Positions 34,427-42,425 of a stretch of 64,000 nt of DNA are shown here, piece after piece. The stretch is from Paenibacillus xylanexedens (GTDB lineage Bacteria > Bacillota > Bacilli > Paenibacillales > Paenibacillaceae). The stretch lies in assembly GCF_007680605.1 (NCBI RefSeq), contig NZ_VEIO01000009.1, positions 124,001 through 188,000 on the forward strand. The letters run 5' to 3'. The translations under genes and the position numbers were made by a program. Position 1 is the first letter of the stretch, and every line of letters starts with the position of its first letter. The notes under the pieces are model-generated. The model was not told the origin of the DNA. It ran no database searches and saw only the letters and a list, made by a program, of their open reading frames with translations.

Positions 34427-34460
34427 AGGCACTCCCTTCATGAAGGCGGGTGCCTTAACC
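34427..34460 (+). terminator. Terminator behind the YqfQ-like gene
   Basis: AGGCAC (34427-34432) pairs with GTGCCT (34450-34455), with an inner CTTC/GAAG stem; a weak T-run follows (34461-34465). Confidence 0.6.
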
Positions 34461-34480
34461 CTTTTGAGCAACTAACATCA

Positions 34481-34494
34481 AGAACTTATGTTCT
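34481..34494 (+). promoter_or_regulatory. Candidate LexA (SOS) box upstream of alkC-like gene
   Basis: AGAACTTATGTTCT is an inverted repeat of the GAAC-N4-GTTC type used by Bacillus LexA (consensus CGAACATATGTTCG). It overlaps the expected -35 region of a promoter whose -10 is TATACT at 34512-34517. Confidence 0.5.
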
Positions 34495-34543
34495 TATACT
34501 GGAAAATGAGGTATACTAGAGAATACATACAAGGAGGCAGACC

Positions 34544-35632
34544 ATGGAACTGTTCAAAGATAAATATACACCCGCTCTCATTGATCGAACTGCCGATCAG
34601 TTGCATCAATTCTATCCAGAGTTACAAACACAGCAATTTCGCGAACTGGTTTTCGCTGAAGGCTGGGAGGCGCTGGAGTTCAAGGCAAGGATACGCCGAA
34701 TTACGGAATCTTTGACCCATGTTCTGCCCGCCGATTACGAACAAGCCTTACATATCCTTGAACAGGCCGCTCCACAATTGCGCGGGGTTGAGTACCTTTT
34801 TGTGCCTGATTTCATTGAAGTGAATGGACTTGCCCCCGAAAACTACGAGTTATCGATGAAATATCTTGCGGTATTCACACCTTATTCAAGTTCTGAATTT
34901 GCGGTGCGCCCGTTCATCCAGCTTTACCCGCTTAAGACGTTGAAACAGTTGATGGAATGGACAGAAAGCAATGACGAGCATATTCGCAGGCTTGCCAGCG
35001 AAGGCAGTCGCCCTCGTTTGCCATGGGGAGCCAAGCTTGGGGATTTGATCGTTGATCCGACGCCTACGCTTCCGATTCTGCATGCACTCAGGCAGGATGA
35101 ATCCCTCTATGTACGAAAAAGTGTAGCGAATCATCTGAACGATATTTCCAAGGACCATCCTGATCTCGTTCTCGACTTAGCTCAAGCCTGGTACGGTCAG
35201 AACGCGCATACCGACTGGATTATCCGCCACGCAAGTCGTTCACTGCTGAAAAAGGGGCACCCTGTTGCACTCAGCCTGTTCGGCTATCACAAGCAGGAGG
35301 CTGTTCATATTGAAAACCTGAAGCTTGATCGGGATCAAATTGCCACGGGTGAGGATCTTCATTTTTCATTCGATGTGGTTAATACGAGCGGCGAACCGCA
35401 GATGCTGAGGCTTGAATATGAGATTGGTTATATGAAGGCTAACGGCAAACAGGCACCCAAACGCTTTAAGTGCTCGGACAAAATGTATGCGAACGGTCGC
35501 AGTACCGTCAATACCAAACAATCATTCAAACTCATTACGACACGTAAATATTACGCAGGGCTACATACGCTCACGATCGTTGTGAACGGGCAAAATACGG
35601 AATCCGTTTCTTTTGTGCTTAACGTAGATTAA
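34544..35632 (+). CDS. DNA alkylation repair protein, AlkC type
   Basis: A 362-residue HEAT-like-repeat protein of the AlkC/AlkD superfamily. MELFKDKYTPALIDRTADQL, EYLFVPDFIEVNGL, and the block RRLASEGSRPRLPWGAKL are AlkC hallmarks. SLYVRKSVANHLNDISKDHPD is a HEAT repeat lining the DNA groove. About residues 260-362 form an extra immunoglobulin-like beta domain, as in the fused AlkC subgroup. AlkC enzymes excise N-alkylated bases (3-methyladenine). ATG behind AAGGAGG. A candidate SOS box precedes the gene. Confidence 0.85.
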   Translation: MELFKDKYTPALIDRTADQLHQFYPELQTQQFRELVFAEGWEALEFKARIRRITESLTHVLPADYEQALHILEQAAPQLRGVEYLFVPDFIEVNGLAPENYELSMKYLAVFTPYSSSEFAVRPFIQLYPLKTLKQLMEWTESNDEHIRRLASEGSRPRLPWGAKLGDLIVDPTPTLPILHALRQDESLYVRKSVANHLNDISKDHPDLVLDLAQAWYGQNAHTDWIIRHASRSLLKKGHPVALSLFGYHKQEAVHIENLKLDRDQIATGEDLHFSFDVVNTSGEPQMLRLEYEIGYMKANGKQAPKRFKCSDKMYANGRSTVNTKQSFKLITTRKYYAGLHTLTIVVNGQNTESVSFVLNVD

Positions 35633-35659
35633 TCTTGAAACGGAGAAATTTCACTTTAG

Positions 35660-35706
35660 TTATGCACAAGTCTCTATGAGTGAATCACTTATGCACATGT
35701 GGATAG
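35660..35706. promoter_or_regulatory. Three DnaA-type boxes between alkC-like gene and corA
   Basis: TTATGCACA occurs twice (35660-35668 and 35689-35697), both perfect to TTATNCACA. TGTGGATAG (35698-35706) follows, an eight-of-nine match on the other strand. See the larger array on the far side of corA. Confidence 0.5.
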
Positions 35707-35724
35707 AAGCATAGACAGATAACA

Positions 35725-35797
35725 GCCGTCAGGCAACAAACAACCTTGGGAGCATCGGATTTCGTTGTCCGCAAGGTTCGCCTGACGGCCTTTTTCT
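35725..35797. terminator. Extended terminator hairpin
   Basis: GCCGTCAGGC (35725-35734) pairs with GCCTGACGGC (35780-35789), with an inner AACCTTG/CAAGGTT stem, followed by CTTTTTCTCTTT. It serves the alkC-like gene and may also act on corA transcription. Confidence 0.8.
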
Positions 35798-35820
35798 CTT
35801 TATTTATCATGTTATCCTGT

Positions 35821-36780
35821 TTATTTAAACCAGCCGCGCTTCACAAACCAAGCTACCATACAACCTCCAAGGACAAACATCAGTAATAGCACAGCACCAT
35901 ACCCATACCTCCACTGAAGCTCCGGCATATGGGCAAAGTTCATGCCGTAGATACCTGCAATTAGGGTGAGTGGCATAAATACCGTCGTAATGACCGTCAG
36001 TGTCTTCATAATCTGGTTCATCCGATTCGAATTCAGTGAGATATAGCTATCACGTAGGTCTGCCGTCATCTCCCGATCGGCTTCAATCATATCCGTCAGT
36101 TTGAGCAGGTGGTCATAAATGTCAGTGAAATATGCCGTATGTTCCCCTGTTCGCTGTACATGCTGCGAGTTAATGACCCGGTAGAGAAGATCCCGCATAG
36201 GGACAATGGTGCGTCTAAGCTTCAGGAGTCGACTGCGCAGGTCAAATACCTGATTCATCAATTCCTCTACGGACTCCTGACCGCCCCGATTCTCCAGTTC
36301 AGCCAGTTCATCCTCGATGGCAAACAGCGATGGAAAATAATGATCTACCAGTTTGTCCATCACTGTATATGCTGCCGCCACCGGCCCTCTTGCCCAGATG
36401 GTACGCTCATGCGCGTGTTTCAGCAGCCTGTCCCAGGCTTCGTCCACTTCTTCCAATCTTCCATGATGGAATGACACCAGAAAGTTCTGTCCCAGAAACA
36501 GATCTACCTCTTCTGCCTCAAGCGTGGCTGGATTCAGCGCATGTAACACAAGAAACTGCAGATTCTCATAATAATCCAGCTTGGGACGTTGCAATACGTG
36601 CAGACAATCTTCGATTGCGAGTGGGTGAAAATGAAAATATGTATCGAGCAACCGACTTTCTTCTTCGGTAGGCTGGTTGAAATCTGCCCATACCCAGGCA
36701 TAATCGTTTAGATCGAGTTGTTCAAGCGGCATGTTCACCGTGACTTGATGATCCCGTGTTATCGCAAGTGTACGAATCAT
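35821..36780 (-). CDS. corA: CorA-family magnesium/divalent-cation transporter
   Basis: A 319-residue channel subunit. The long N-terminal cytoplasmic domain ends in the stalk helix, and two C-terminal membrane helices flank the signature YGMNF (TLIAGIYGMNFAHMPEL). The last cytoplasmic residues KRGWFK are basic, as usual. CorA forms pentamers that take up magnesium. Single gene. DnaA-box arrays flank it on both sides, which probably has nothing to do with its function. Confidence 0.93.
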   Translation of the reverse strand: MIRTLAITRDHQVTVNMPLEQLDLNDYAWVWADFNQPTEEESRLLDTYFHFHPLAIEDCLHVLQRPKLDYYENLQFLVLHALNPATLEAEEVDLFLGQNFLVSFHHGRLEEVDEAWDRLLKHAHERTIWARGPVAAAYTVMDKLVDHYFPSLFAIEDELAELENRGGQESVEELMNQVFDLRSRLLKLRRTIVPMRDLLYRVINSQHVQRTGEHTAYFTDIYDHLLKLTDMIEADREMTADLRDSYISLNSNRMNQIMKTLTVITTVFMPLTLIAGIYGMNFAHMPELQWRYGYGAVLLLMFVLGGCMVAWFVKRGWFK

Positions 36781-36841
36781 GGATTAGACCACGTCCTTGT
36801 CTCTTATGGAATTTCTGATTTCATTGTACACTCTGAAAAAC

Positions 36842-36864
36842 AAAAAAAGCCAACCCTGTTGGCT
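36842..36864 (-). terminator. Terminator on the minus strand behind the pit operon
   Basis: AGCCAAC-CCT-GTTGGCT (36848-36864), with a T-run on the minus strand (36842-36848). It is about 230 bases beyond the pit stop, so the DnaA-box array would be transcribed as 3' untranslated RNA. Confidence 0.7.
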
Positions 36865-36877
36865 TCTCTCATTTCCC

Positions 36878-37062
36878 CTATCCACAGTTCCCTGTATCCA
36901 CAGGAAGGTTTCTTTTGGTTTATCATTCCACGGATGGCTATCCACATATCCAGCCTGTCCACATCTTCGTGCACAGGCGTTTCTTCAACTCATTGTATAT
37001 TTATCCACATATCCCGATATTCACATCGTTATGAACAGGTTCGTTCTTCACTTACTGTATCC
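36878..37062 (+). repeat. Three-unit tandem repeat carrying six DnaA-type boxes
   Basis: Boxes in one orientation lie at 36878, 36894, 36938, 36955, 37001 and 37017. That at 37001-37009 is a perfect TTATCCACA; the others match at seven or eight of nine positions. They form three pairs (16-17 bases within a pair), and the pairs recur every 60-63 bases. Units 2 and 3 are alike over their whole length (both read TATCCACATATCC near the start and TTCTTCA near the end); unit 1 is more worn. Confidence 0.65.
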
Positions 37063-37097
37063 GAAGATGGATACCCGGTCCTTCTGTTGACAACTAT

Positions 37098-38087
37098 TTA
37101 GAAAATAATCCAGTACAACAGACCTGCAAGTGCTCCGGTAATTGGAATCGTAATGAACCACGTAATGATGATACGTCCAGCCAGTCCCCATTTTACAGCT
37201 GAGAACCTTTTCGCTGAACCTACACCCAGAATCGCGGATGTGATTGCGTGTGTCGTACTTACCGGAAGGTGCAACAATGTTGCTGAGAAAATAACGGATG
37301 CAGCGGATAAATCGGCAGCAAAGCCGTTAATTGGTTCGATTTTGAAAATTTTAGTCCCCATCGTTTTGATGATTTTCCAACCACCCACCGATGTCCCCAG
37401 GGCCATAGCTGTTGCTGCTGAGATTTTAACCCACAGTGGTACTTCAAGATGATCCTGTACCTTGGCTGCGACGAGTGCAAATGTAATAATCCCCATCGCT
37501 TTCTGCGCATCGTTGGTACCATGAGTGAATGCCTGCAGGGCAGCCGTGAAGATCTGTACCGTTCGGAAGCCTTTATTCACATTGTGCGGACTGCGTTTGG
37601 CAAACACATATTTAAGAATCATCATGACAATATAACCGATGGCAAAAGCAATCAAAGGTGATAATAGCAAACCTCCGACGATATCAATGAATCCAGTCCA
37701 TTTCACTTTGTCAGAACCCGCTCCAACGAGCACTGCACCCGCGAGCGCTCCGATCAACGCATGTGAAGAAGATGAAGGAATTCCAAACCACCAGGTAACC
37801 AAATTCCAGATGATCGCGGCAATCAAGGTGACGATGACAACCTCGATCCCGTTATCGAGCTTGGTGGGGTCCGTCACGCTCCCCCCAATCGTCTTCGCAA
37901 CACCCGTAAACATCATCGCACCAACAAAGTTCATCACGGCCGCTAAAATAATAGCTCGGCGCGGCGTCAGTGCACGTGTGGATACCGATGTTGCAATGGC
38001 ATTAGCCGTATCATGGAAACCGTTGATGAAGTCAAACGCCAGTGCAAGGAAGACGACTATACCTAATATCCAAATCGTTGTTTCCAT
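37098..38087 (-). CDS. pit: Inorganic phosphate transporter, PiT family
   Basis: A 329-residue membrane protein with about ten helices. The PiT signature FDFINGFHDTANAIATS is at the N-terminus and its repeat TAALQAFTHGTNDAQKAMGI lies in the second half; GIPSSSSHALIGALAGAV is also conserved. PiT proteins import neutral metal-phosphate coupled to protons. AAGGAG lies ten bases ahead of the ATG, inside the 15-base gap to the DUF47 gene, so both form one operon. Confidence 0.94.
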   Translation of the reverse strand: METTIWILGIVVFLALAFDFINGFHDTANAIATSVSTRALTPRRAIILAAVMNFVGAMMFTGVAKTIGGSVTDPTKLDNGIEVVIVTLIAAIIWNLVTWWFGIPSSSSHALIGALAGAVLVGAGSDKVKWTGFIDIVGGLLLSPLIAFAIGYIVMMILKYVFAKRSPHNVNKGFRTVQIFTAALQAFTHGTNDAQKAMGIITFALVAAKVQDHLEVPLWVKISAATAMALGTSVGGWKIIKTMGTKIFKIEPINGFAADLSAASVIFSATLLHLPVSTTHAITSAILGVGSAKRFSAVKWGLAGRIIITWFITIPITGALAGLLYWIIF

Positions 38088-38101
38088 TATTCTCTGGCTC
38101 C

Positions 38102-38719
38102 TTAAGAATTACGCATGATGATGGATTCAAGAACGTTCGCAACATGTTCGCAATCATCCGTTGTTGTTTCAAGGCGTTCGTAGATCTCTTTGCGCTTGAT
38201 CAATTCAATCGGATCGGACACCGTAGCGAAGAGATTCTTGATACAGTTACGCAATACTTCGTCGCCCTGGTTTTCCAAATCGTTCAGACGAATCGTATAT
38301 TCACGAATCGCAAGCAATTTTTTCTGGGACAGCAAATGAATCGCCTTCTGAATTTCGTAAGCCGATTGACGCAAAATCTCTGCAAATTGAACGATATATT
38401 CGTCCGGGTCCACCAAATTGTACATATAGAAACGGGAAGCCGTGGCTTCAATGCCGTCCAATACGTCATCAAGAGTTGTTGTCAGTTCCATAATATCATC
38501 GCGTTCGATCGGCGTGATAAATGTTTTGTTGAGTTCTGTAATGATCGTGTGCACGTAGTCATCACATTGCGACTCGTACTTTTTCATTTCATTAGCAAAA
38601 AGAGTTACATCCTGAAGGTTGGAAACATGCTGGGAGAAATAATCTGCCGCTTGAACAACCGTATCTGCCATATTCTCCAGTGTTTCAAAAAATATGTCCT
38701 TCTTCTTCTTAATCTTCAT
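38102..38719 (-). CDS. DUF47 (PhoU-like) Pit accessory protein
   Basis: A 205-residue all-helical PhoU-like protein. MADTVVQAADYFSQHVSN, ELTTTLDDVLDGIEATASRF with its DxxDxxE-type pattern, and LENQGDEVLRNCIKNLF are typical of DUF47, and a Glu/Asp-rich metal site is expected. Such proteins sit next to pit genes in many bacteria and are thought to regulate phosphate uptake. ATG at 38719 behind GAGGGG. Confidence 0.9.
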   Translation of the reverse strand: MKIKKKKDIFFETLENMADTVVQAADYFSQHVSNLQDVTLFANEMKKYESQCDDYVHTIITELNKTFITPIERDDIMELTTTLDDVLDGIEATASRFYMYNLVDPDEYIVQFAEILRQSAYEIQKAIHLLSQKKLLAIREYTIRLNDLENQGDEVLRNCIKNLFATVSDPIELIKRKEIYERLETTTDDCEHVANVLESIIMRNS

Positions 38720-39076
38720 AGCTCTATCCCCTCTTCGAGAAATTGCGCCGATAACCGATGAAACATGAAATGACAACCTTTGATATCTTATCATATTTGT
38801 TTCATGGTTTGTACATAAGCTGCGATCCTTTTTTATATTCTTCTCATATTAACCTGAAATGAATCTTAATTATTTGGAATTATGGCAAAATCAGACTCAT
38901 ATTTTACACTGCGTTTACAAAACTCCACAAAAGTCGACGGGTTATCCAAAACAATTTTCATAAAAAGCGCTATGATACGACAACACATCGTCACCGATCT
39001 TAACCTTTTTTATCGCTTTCTTTCATTATCAGGCTGAAAAAATTCATTACGTGGTTCCACATTTGTATATAGTCTA
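38720..39076. other. Intergenic region before the pit operon
   Basis: About 355 AT-rich bases that should hold the promoter of the DUF47-pit operon. I saw no clear Pho box (repeated TTAACA-like motifs) and no terminator hairpin behind the YerB-like gene. Confidence 0.4.
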
Positions 39077-40147
39077 TTATTGTCCAGCGATCTTCACATG
39101 ATCTGCAAACTGCGGATGGTTAGGCACAATGTTAATGAAGGTTTTCCCGGGCACCAGATTCATTTCACGCCCATCTTTGACGAAACGAATAATATCCCCC
39201 TCTTTTCTCACCCATTGTCCGCGAATCATCTTGCCCTTCTGAAACAGCATCGCCTCACCGCCATGATCCACGTTCACGGATAACCTGCCTACATCGTCAA
39301 GCACCTTATGGTCTGCCCCAGCAACAATGATATTGGCCGCACCTAACTGACTACCATTATCTTTATCCTGATCCGGCTTCCCGTTCACCATTCTCATATA
39401 TCGTCCGCTAACTCCATCATAATCATACGCAACTTTGTAACTATTCAATAAATAATGGAGTTCAAACTGCTTCACGCTCTCTCCAGTGGAGGTCGCTCCG
39501 GCCTCGTCATACTTGTACACAGGAGATCTAAATTCATGACTGTACCCTTTCTTTTCCGTACCTTCTCTAAGCTTGTCCACGGATGTATATAGATTGTGAG
39601 GCGCTTTGCGGTCTTTGGAACGCCAGAAGTACGGCCCGCCATTCGAAATTTCATCCATATGTTGTTTCTGCTGTTTTTGCAAAATCGAATAGGCCTCCGG
39701 ACTGCCTCCGGCATGAATAAGCACCCCGTCATAACTTTCGCCAAGCTCAATCAGGTATGGACGAATGCTACGTATTGGGCCGACGGCTTCTGCTCCACCT
39801 TCACTCTGGAATATAGCAATGAAACGCGTAATCCCACCTTCGGCAAGCACCTCAATGATAATGTCTGCCGCACTTAAACCAGATTGAGGACGGGCGGCAG
39901 GTGCATTGTTGATCATGACCGCGAGTGGCCGCTGCGTAGACGCTTTCTCCACGGCTAGTCCCGTGAACGGTGCTATGAAGGTAGAACGCGCAGGCTCCTC
40001 CACAGGCTTCTCTTCTTGAACGGGCGCAGGTGTGGGCTCAGGCTGGGGAATTTGGGCGACCTCTTTATTCTGGCAAGCAACAAGACTAACGGTAAGAAGA
40101 CAGATCGATGCTGCTGATATAGCTTTGTTCCAAGAAAAAAACTTCAA
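39077..40147 (-). CDS. YerB-like lipoprotein (DUF3048)
   Basis: A 356-residue lipoprotein. The signal peptide ends in the lipobox LVAC (Cys25), followed by a Pro/Glu-rich linker (residues 28-55). The DUF3048 domain begins RPLAVMINNAPAARPQSGL, with VGPIRSIRPYLIELGESYDG and HAGGSPEAY as conserved blocks. The second half is the partner DUF3048_C beta domain. TTG start seven bases after AGGAGG. Function unknown; Bacillus YerB is a membrane-attached putative envelope protein. Confidence 0.9.
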   Translation of the reverse strand: MKFFSWNKAISAASICLLTVSLVACQNKEVAQIPQPEPTPAPVQEEKPVEEPARSTFIAPFTGLAVEKASTQRPLAVMINNAPAARPQSGLSAADIIIEVLAEGGITRFIAIFQSEGGAEAVGPIRSIRPYLIELGESYDGVLIHAGGSPEAYSILQKQQKQHMDEISNGGPYFWRSKDRKAPHNLYTSVDKLREGTEKKGYSHEFRSPVYKYDEAGATSTGESVKQFELHYLLNSYKVAYDYDGVSGRYMRMVNGKPDQDKDNGSQLGAANIIVAGADHKVLDDVGRLSVNVDHGGEAMLFQKGKMIRGQWVRKEGDIIRFVKDGREMNLVPGKTFINIVPNHPQFADHVKIAGQ

Positions 40148-40497
40148 TATAGGACCTCCTGAACGATTTGGCTGACTTTCTTCTGCTCGTCATGTGATAT
40201 TCCTCTCATGCAGGCAACCATCTCACGTATTTCTTTCCATTTAATCACAACGTTTCCGTTTTGTCTGCGTCTTCTAAGCCTTGTCCCATCTCAAAAACTG
40301 TCTTTGAATCATGGAATGAGCAAATAAATATGTCCTAAATGTGAACTTCTCAAACCTTACTTAAAATTTGAACTAGATTGTGATTATTATCACAAACAAA
40401 ACACCTTTACGGCTATACAATAAAGACATCAAAGGTGATCACTTAGAAAAACAAAAATAACACACACACATTAGATTTCATAAAAGGAGTGGTTTAT
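40148..40497. other. Intergenic region between YerB-like and DoxX genes
   Basis: A 350-base divergent promoter region. It holds a Rex-like palindrome (40378-40395), a likely -10 (TACAAT, 40416-40421) and a GTGATCAC palindrome (40435-40442) ahead of the DoxX gene. AAAGGAG lies about eight bases before the DoxX start. Confidence 0.5.
40378..40395 (+). promoter_or_regulatory. Candidate Rex (redox) operator upstream of doxX
   Basis: TTGTGATTATTATCACAA is a perfect palindrome of seven-base arms around TATT. It matches the Rex consensus TTGTGA-N6-TCACAA, and lies some 20 bases ahead of the likely -10, where a bound repressor would block RNA polymerase. Confidence 0.55.
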
Positions 40498-41037
40498 ATG
40501 TTCAGCTTCAACCAATGGCTTAGAGAAAACAAAGTGGCAATGTGGATTTTGACAGTACTTCGGGTGTATATCGGTTATGACTGGATGACTCACGGCTGGA
40601 GCAAATTGACTGGCGGATTCCAAGCTGGCGGATTCCTCGCAGGAGCACTTGAAAAAGCAACAGGCGATCATCCAGCGGTTCAAGCTTGGTGGGCAACGTT
40701 CCTTGAAAAGTTTGCCATTCCGAATGCCGGATTGTTCGACTTCGTTATCCCGCTCGGTGAATTCCTGGTAGGTCTCGGACTCATCCTTGGATGCTTCACA
40801 ACGCTGGCAGCTCTGATGGCGATGGTCATGAACTTCGCGTTCCTCTTCTCGGGTACAGTAAGCACAAACGCTCAACTGGTAGTGATGGAAATCTTCATCG
40901 TCGTAGCTGGTGCAAATGCAGGTAAAATCGGTCTGGATCATTGGGTACTGCCTTACCTTCGCGGATTGTTCAAAAAGAACAGAAGCATTCAGCCGACGGA
41001 CACGCCAACCATTACACCAACTAAGAAAACAGCTTAA
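40498..41037 (+). CDS. DoxX-family membrane protein
   Basis: A 179-residue protein with four membrane helices of the DoxX/DoxD type. LRVYIGYDWMTHGWSKLTGG is the family opening, GLFDFVIPLGEFLVGLGLILG helix 2, and a C-terminal NAGKIGLDHWVLP block is conserved. Some DoxX proteins serve as quinone oxidoreductase subunits or in oxidative-stress complexes. The ATG at 40498 has GGAG eight bases upstream; a GTG at 40489 overlaps it. A candidate Rex operator ahead fits a role linked to NADH/NAD balance. Confidence 0.85.
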   Translation: MFSFNQWLRENKVAMWILTVLRVYIGYDWMTHGWSKLTGGFQAGGFLAGALEKATGDHPAVQAWWATFLEKFAIPNAGLFDFVIPLGEFLVGLGLILGCFTTLAALMAMVMNFAFLFSGTVSTNAQLVVMEIFIVVAGANAGKIGLDHWVLPYLRGLFKKNRSIQPTDTPTITPTKKTA

Positions 41038-41059
41038 TCATTAAAAATATAAGAAACCC

Positions 41060-41090
41060 AGCCCTGCTTCCCCCCTTGGAGCAGGGCTTT
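41060..41090 (+). terminator. Terminator behind the DoxX gene
   Basis: AGCCCTGCT (41060-41068) pairs with AGCAGGGCT (41080-41088), then TTGTG. Confidence 0.75.
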
Positions 41091-41164
41091 GTGTTGCACT
41101 TGCCCAACAGTAGAATCCCATATTATGATGGTTATAAAGTCTAACAGTACAAAGGAGTATCCCT

Positions 41165-41377
41165 ATGCCGACGCAGCGCCGTCTCGAAACCGACGCCGAT
41201 TTTCAGGAAGCTATGACCTTAAAACATAAAATCCGGGTATTCAAAGATAACCACCAGATTGACTCTGGAGGTATCATTATTCGTTTTGACGAGAAAACCG
41301 TTGTTGTGCAATCCAGTGTCAGTGAACTGGCCTATCACTCACGTTCCGAATGTGAGTTATTCGAACTTCGCAAATAA
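41165..41377 (+). CDS. Small hypothetical protein
   Basis: A 70-residue soluble protein, MPTQRRLETDADFQEAMTLK then a likely beta-strand core (KIRVFKDNHQIDSGGIIIRF and KTVVVQSSVSELAYHSRSEC). It has an AAAGGAG ribosome binding site and its own terminator, so it is probably real. No known family is recognised. Confidence 0.65.
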   Translation: MPTQRRLETDADFQEAMTLKHKIRVFKDNHQIDSGGIIIRFDEKTVVVQSSVSELAYHSRSECELFELRK

Positions 41378-41402
41378 TAACCGCTGAACACCCAAACCAC
41401 AA

Positions 41403-41447
41403 AAAAAGGTTCCACGCAGTCAATCAACTGGCCGCAGGAACCTTTTT
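41403..41447. terminator. Terminator behind the 70-residue protein gene
   Basis: AAAAGGTTCC (41403-41412) pairs with GGAACCTTTT (41438-41447), with T-run and A-run on either side, so it may also serve the convergent dioxygenase gene. Confidence 0.8.
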
Positions 41448-41526
41448 GCTTATTTATAATCATACGACTGTATTCTTCATTTCGCCATCTGAATTGATTG
41501 ATGTTTCTGTTCTCATCTGCTCCAAG

Positions 41527-42312
41527 TTATATGCCGTCGCCAAACTGCCAGCAATTCAAACTTAACGTGCCGCAGGCATACGACTGAAATAATCGCTTCG
41601 CTGTGCGAGACATATCTGCTGTGCCCATTGCGTAGAACAATGGCGCAAGATGTTCCATGCCATAAGACGGAACGGCCGTCCGCGCATGAGGGGCTTTTTT
41701 TTCATACAGAAACAATTCTCTGGTATTCCATACCTGCAGACGCTCTCCGAGCCAATCGTCAAACTCTACAGCCCAGTCTTGTGGCTCCTCATCCTGTGCC
41801 AGCATTCTTAAATTATGCACCGTTCCACCACTGCCGATGATCAGCACGTTATCATGTCTGAGTTGCTCCAGCATACGCCCGATATCATACTGTTCTTGCG
41901 GAGAACGTAGCGAATCCACCGATACGGCAATCACTGGAACGCTCGCTTCAGGGTACATATGCAACAGTGGCACCCATACGCCATGATCCAGTCCACGCCC
42001 ACGAACAGGTCGATGTGGCAAGTTACTACGGGAAAATAACGCACAGATCTCGCTCGCAACATCGGTCTGCCCGACTGCAGGGTATTGTATGTTATACAAC
42101 GCTGAAGGGTATCCGTAAAAATCATGCAAGGTCTGATGGGACTCATCCATCGTCACCGAAGGCTCGGGACAATCCCAGTGTGCGGTGAATACAACGATGG
42201 CCTTTGGAGCCGGCAGCCTGTCTCCAAGCTCGTTCAAAAATTGAGTGTAATCACTGCTCTCCAACGCCAGCGTAGGAGAACCATGCGCAATGAATAGTGC
42301 AGGTAATGTCAT
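41527..42312 (-). CDS. Extradiol ring-cleaving dioxygenase, LigB / DOPA 4,5-dioxygenase type
   Basis: A 261-residue enzyme. LFIAHGSPTLALE carries the first iron/zinc-binding His, FTAHWDC the second, and GLDHGVWVPLLHMYPEA the family's DHG motif. IIGSGGTVHNLRML holds the third. Members such as YgiD open catechol-type rings. ATG at 42312 (GGAGG nine bases upstream) rather than the TTG at 42321. The substrate cannot be told. The gene is alone, so a broad catechol-type detoxification role is a guess. Confidence 0.85.
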   Translation of the reverse strand: MTLPALFIAHGSPTLALESSDYTQFLNELGDRLPAPKAIVVFTAHWDCPEPSVTMDESHQTLHDFYGYPSALYNIQYPAVGQTDVASEICALFSRSNLPHRPVRGRGLDHGVWVPLLHMYPEASVPVIAVSVDSLRSPQEQYDIGRMLEQLRHDNVLIIGSGGTVHNLRMLAQDEEPQDWAVEFDDWLGERLQVWNTRELFLYEKKAPHARTAVPSYGMEHLAPLFYAMGTADMSRTAKRLFQSYACGTLSLNCWQFGDGI

Positions 42313-42425
42313 CGCTGCCAACCTCCAGACACGGATAGGATGCTTACCTCTCTATTTTACCCCGAAGCAAGCGCTTTTCCAAGTTAATACCCGTGACTTT
42401 TAATTGATGACGTAAGGCTTATCGC

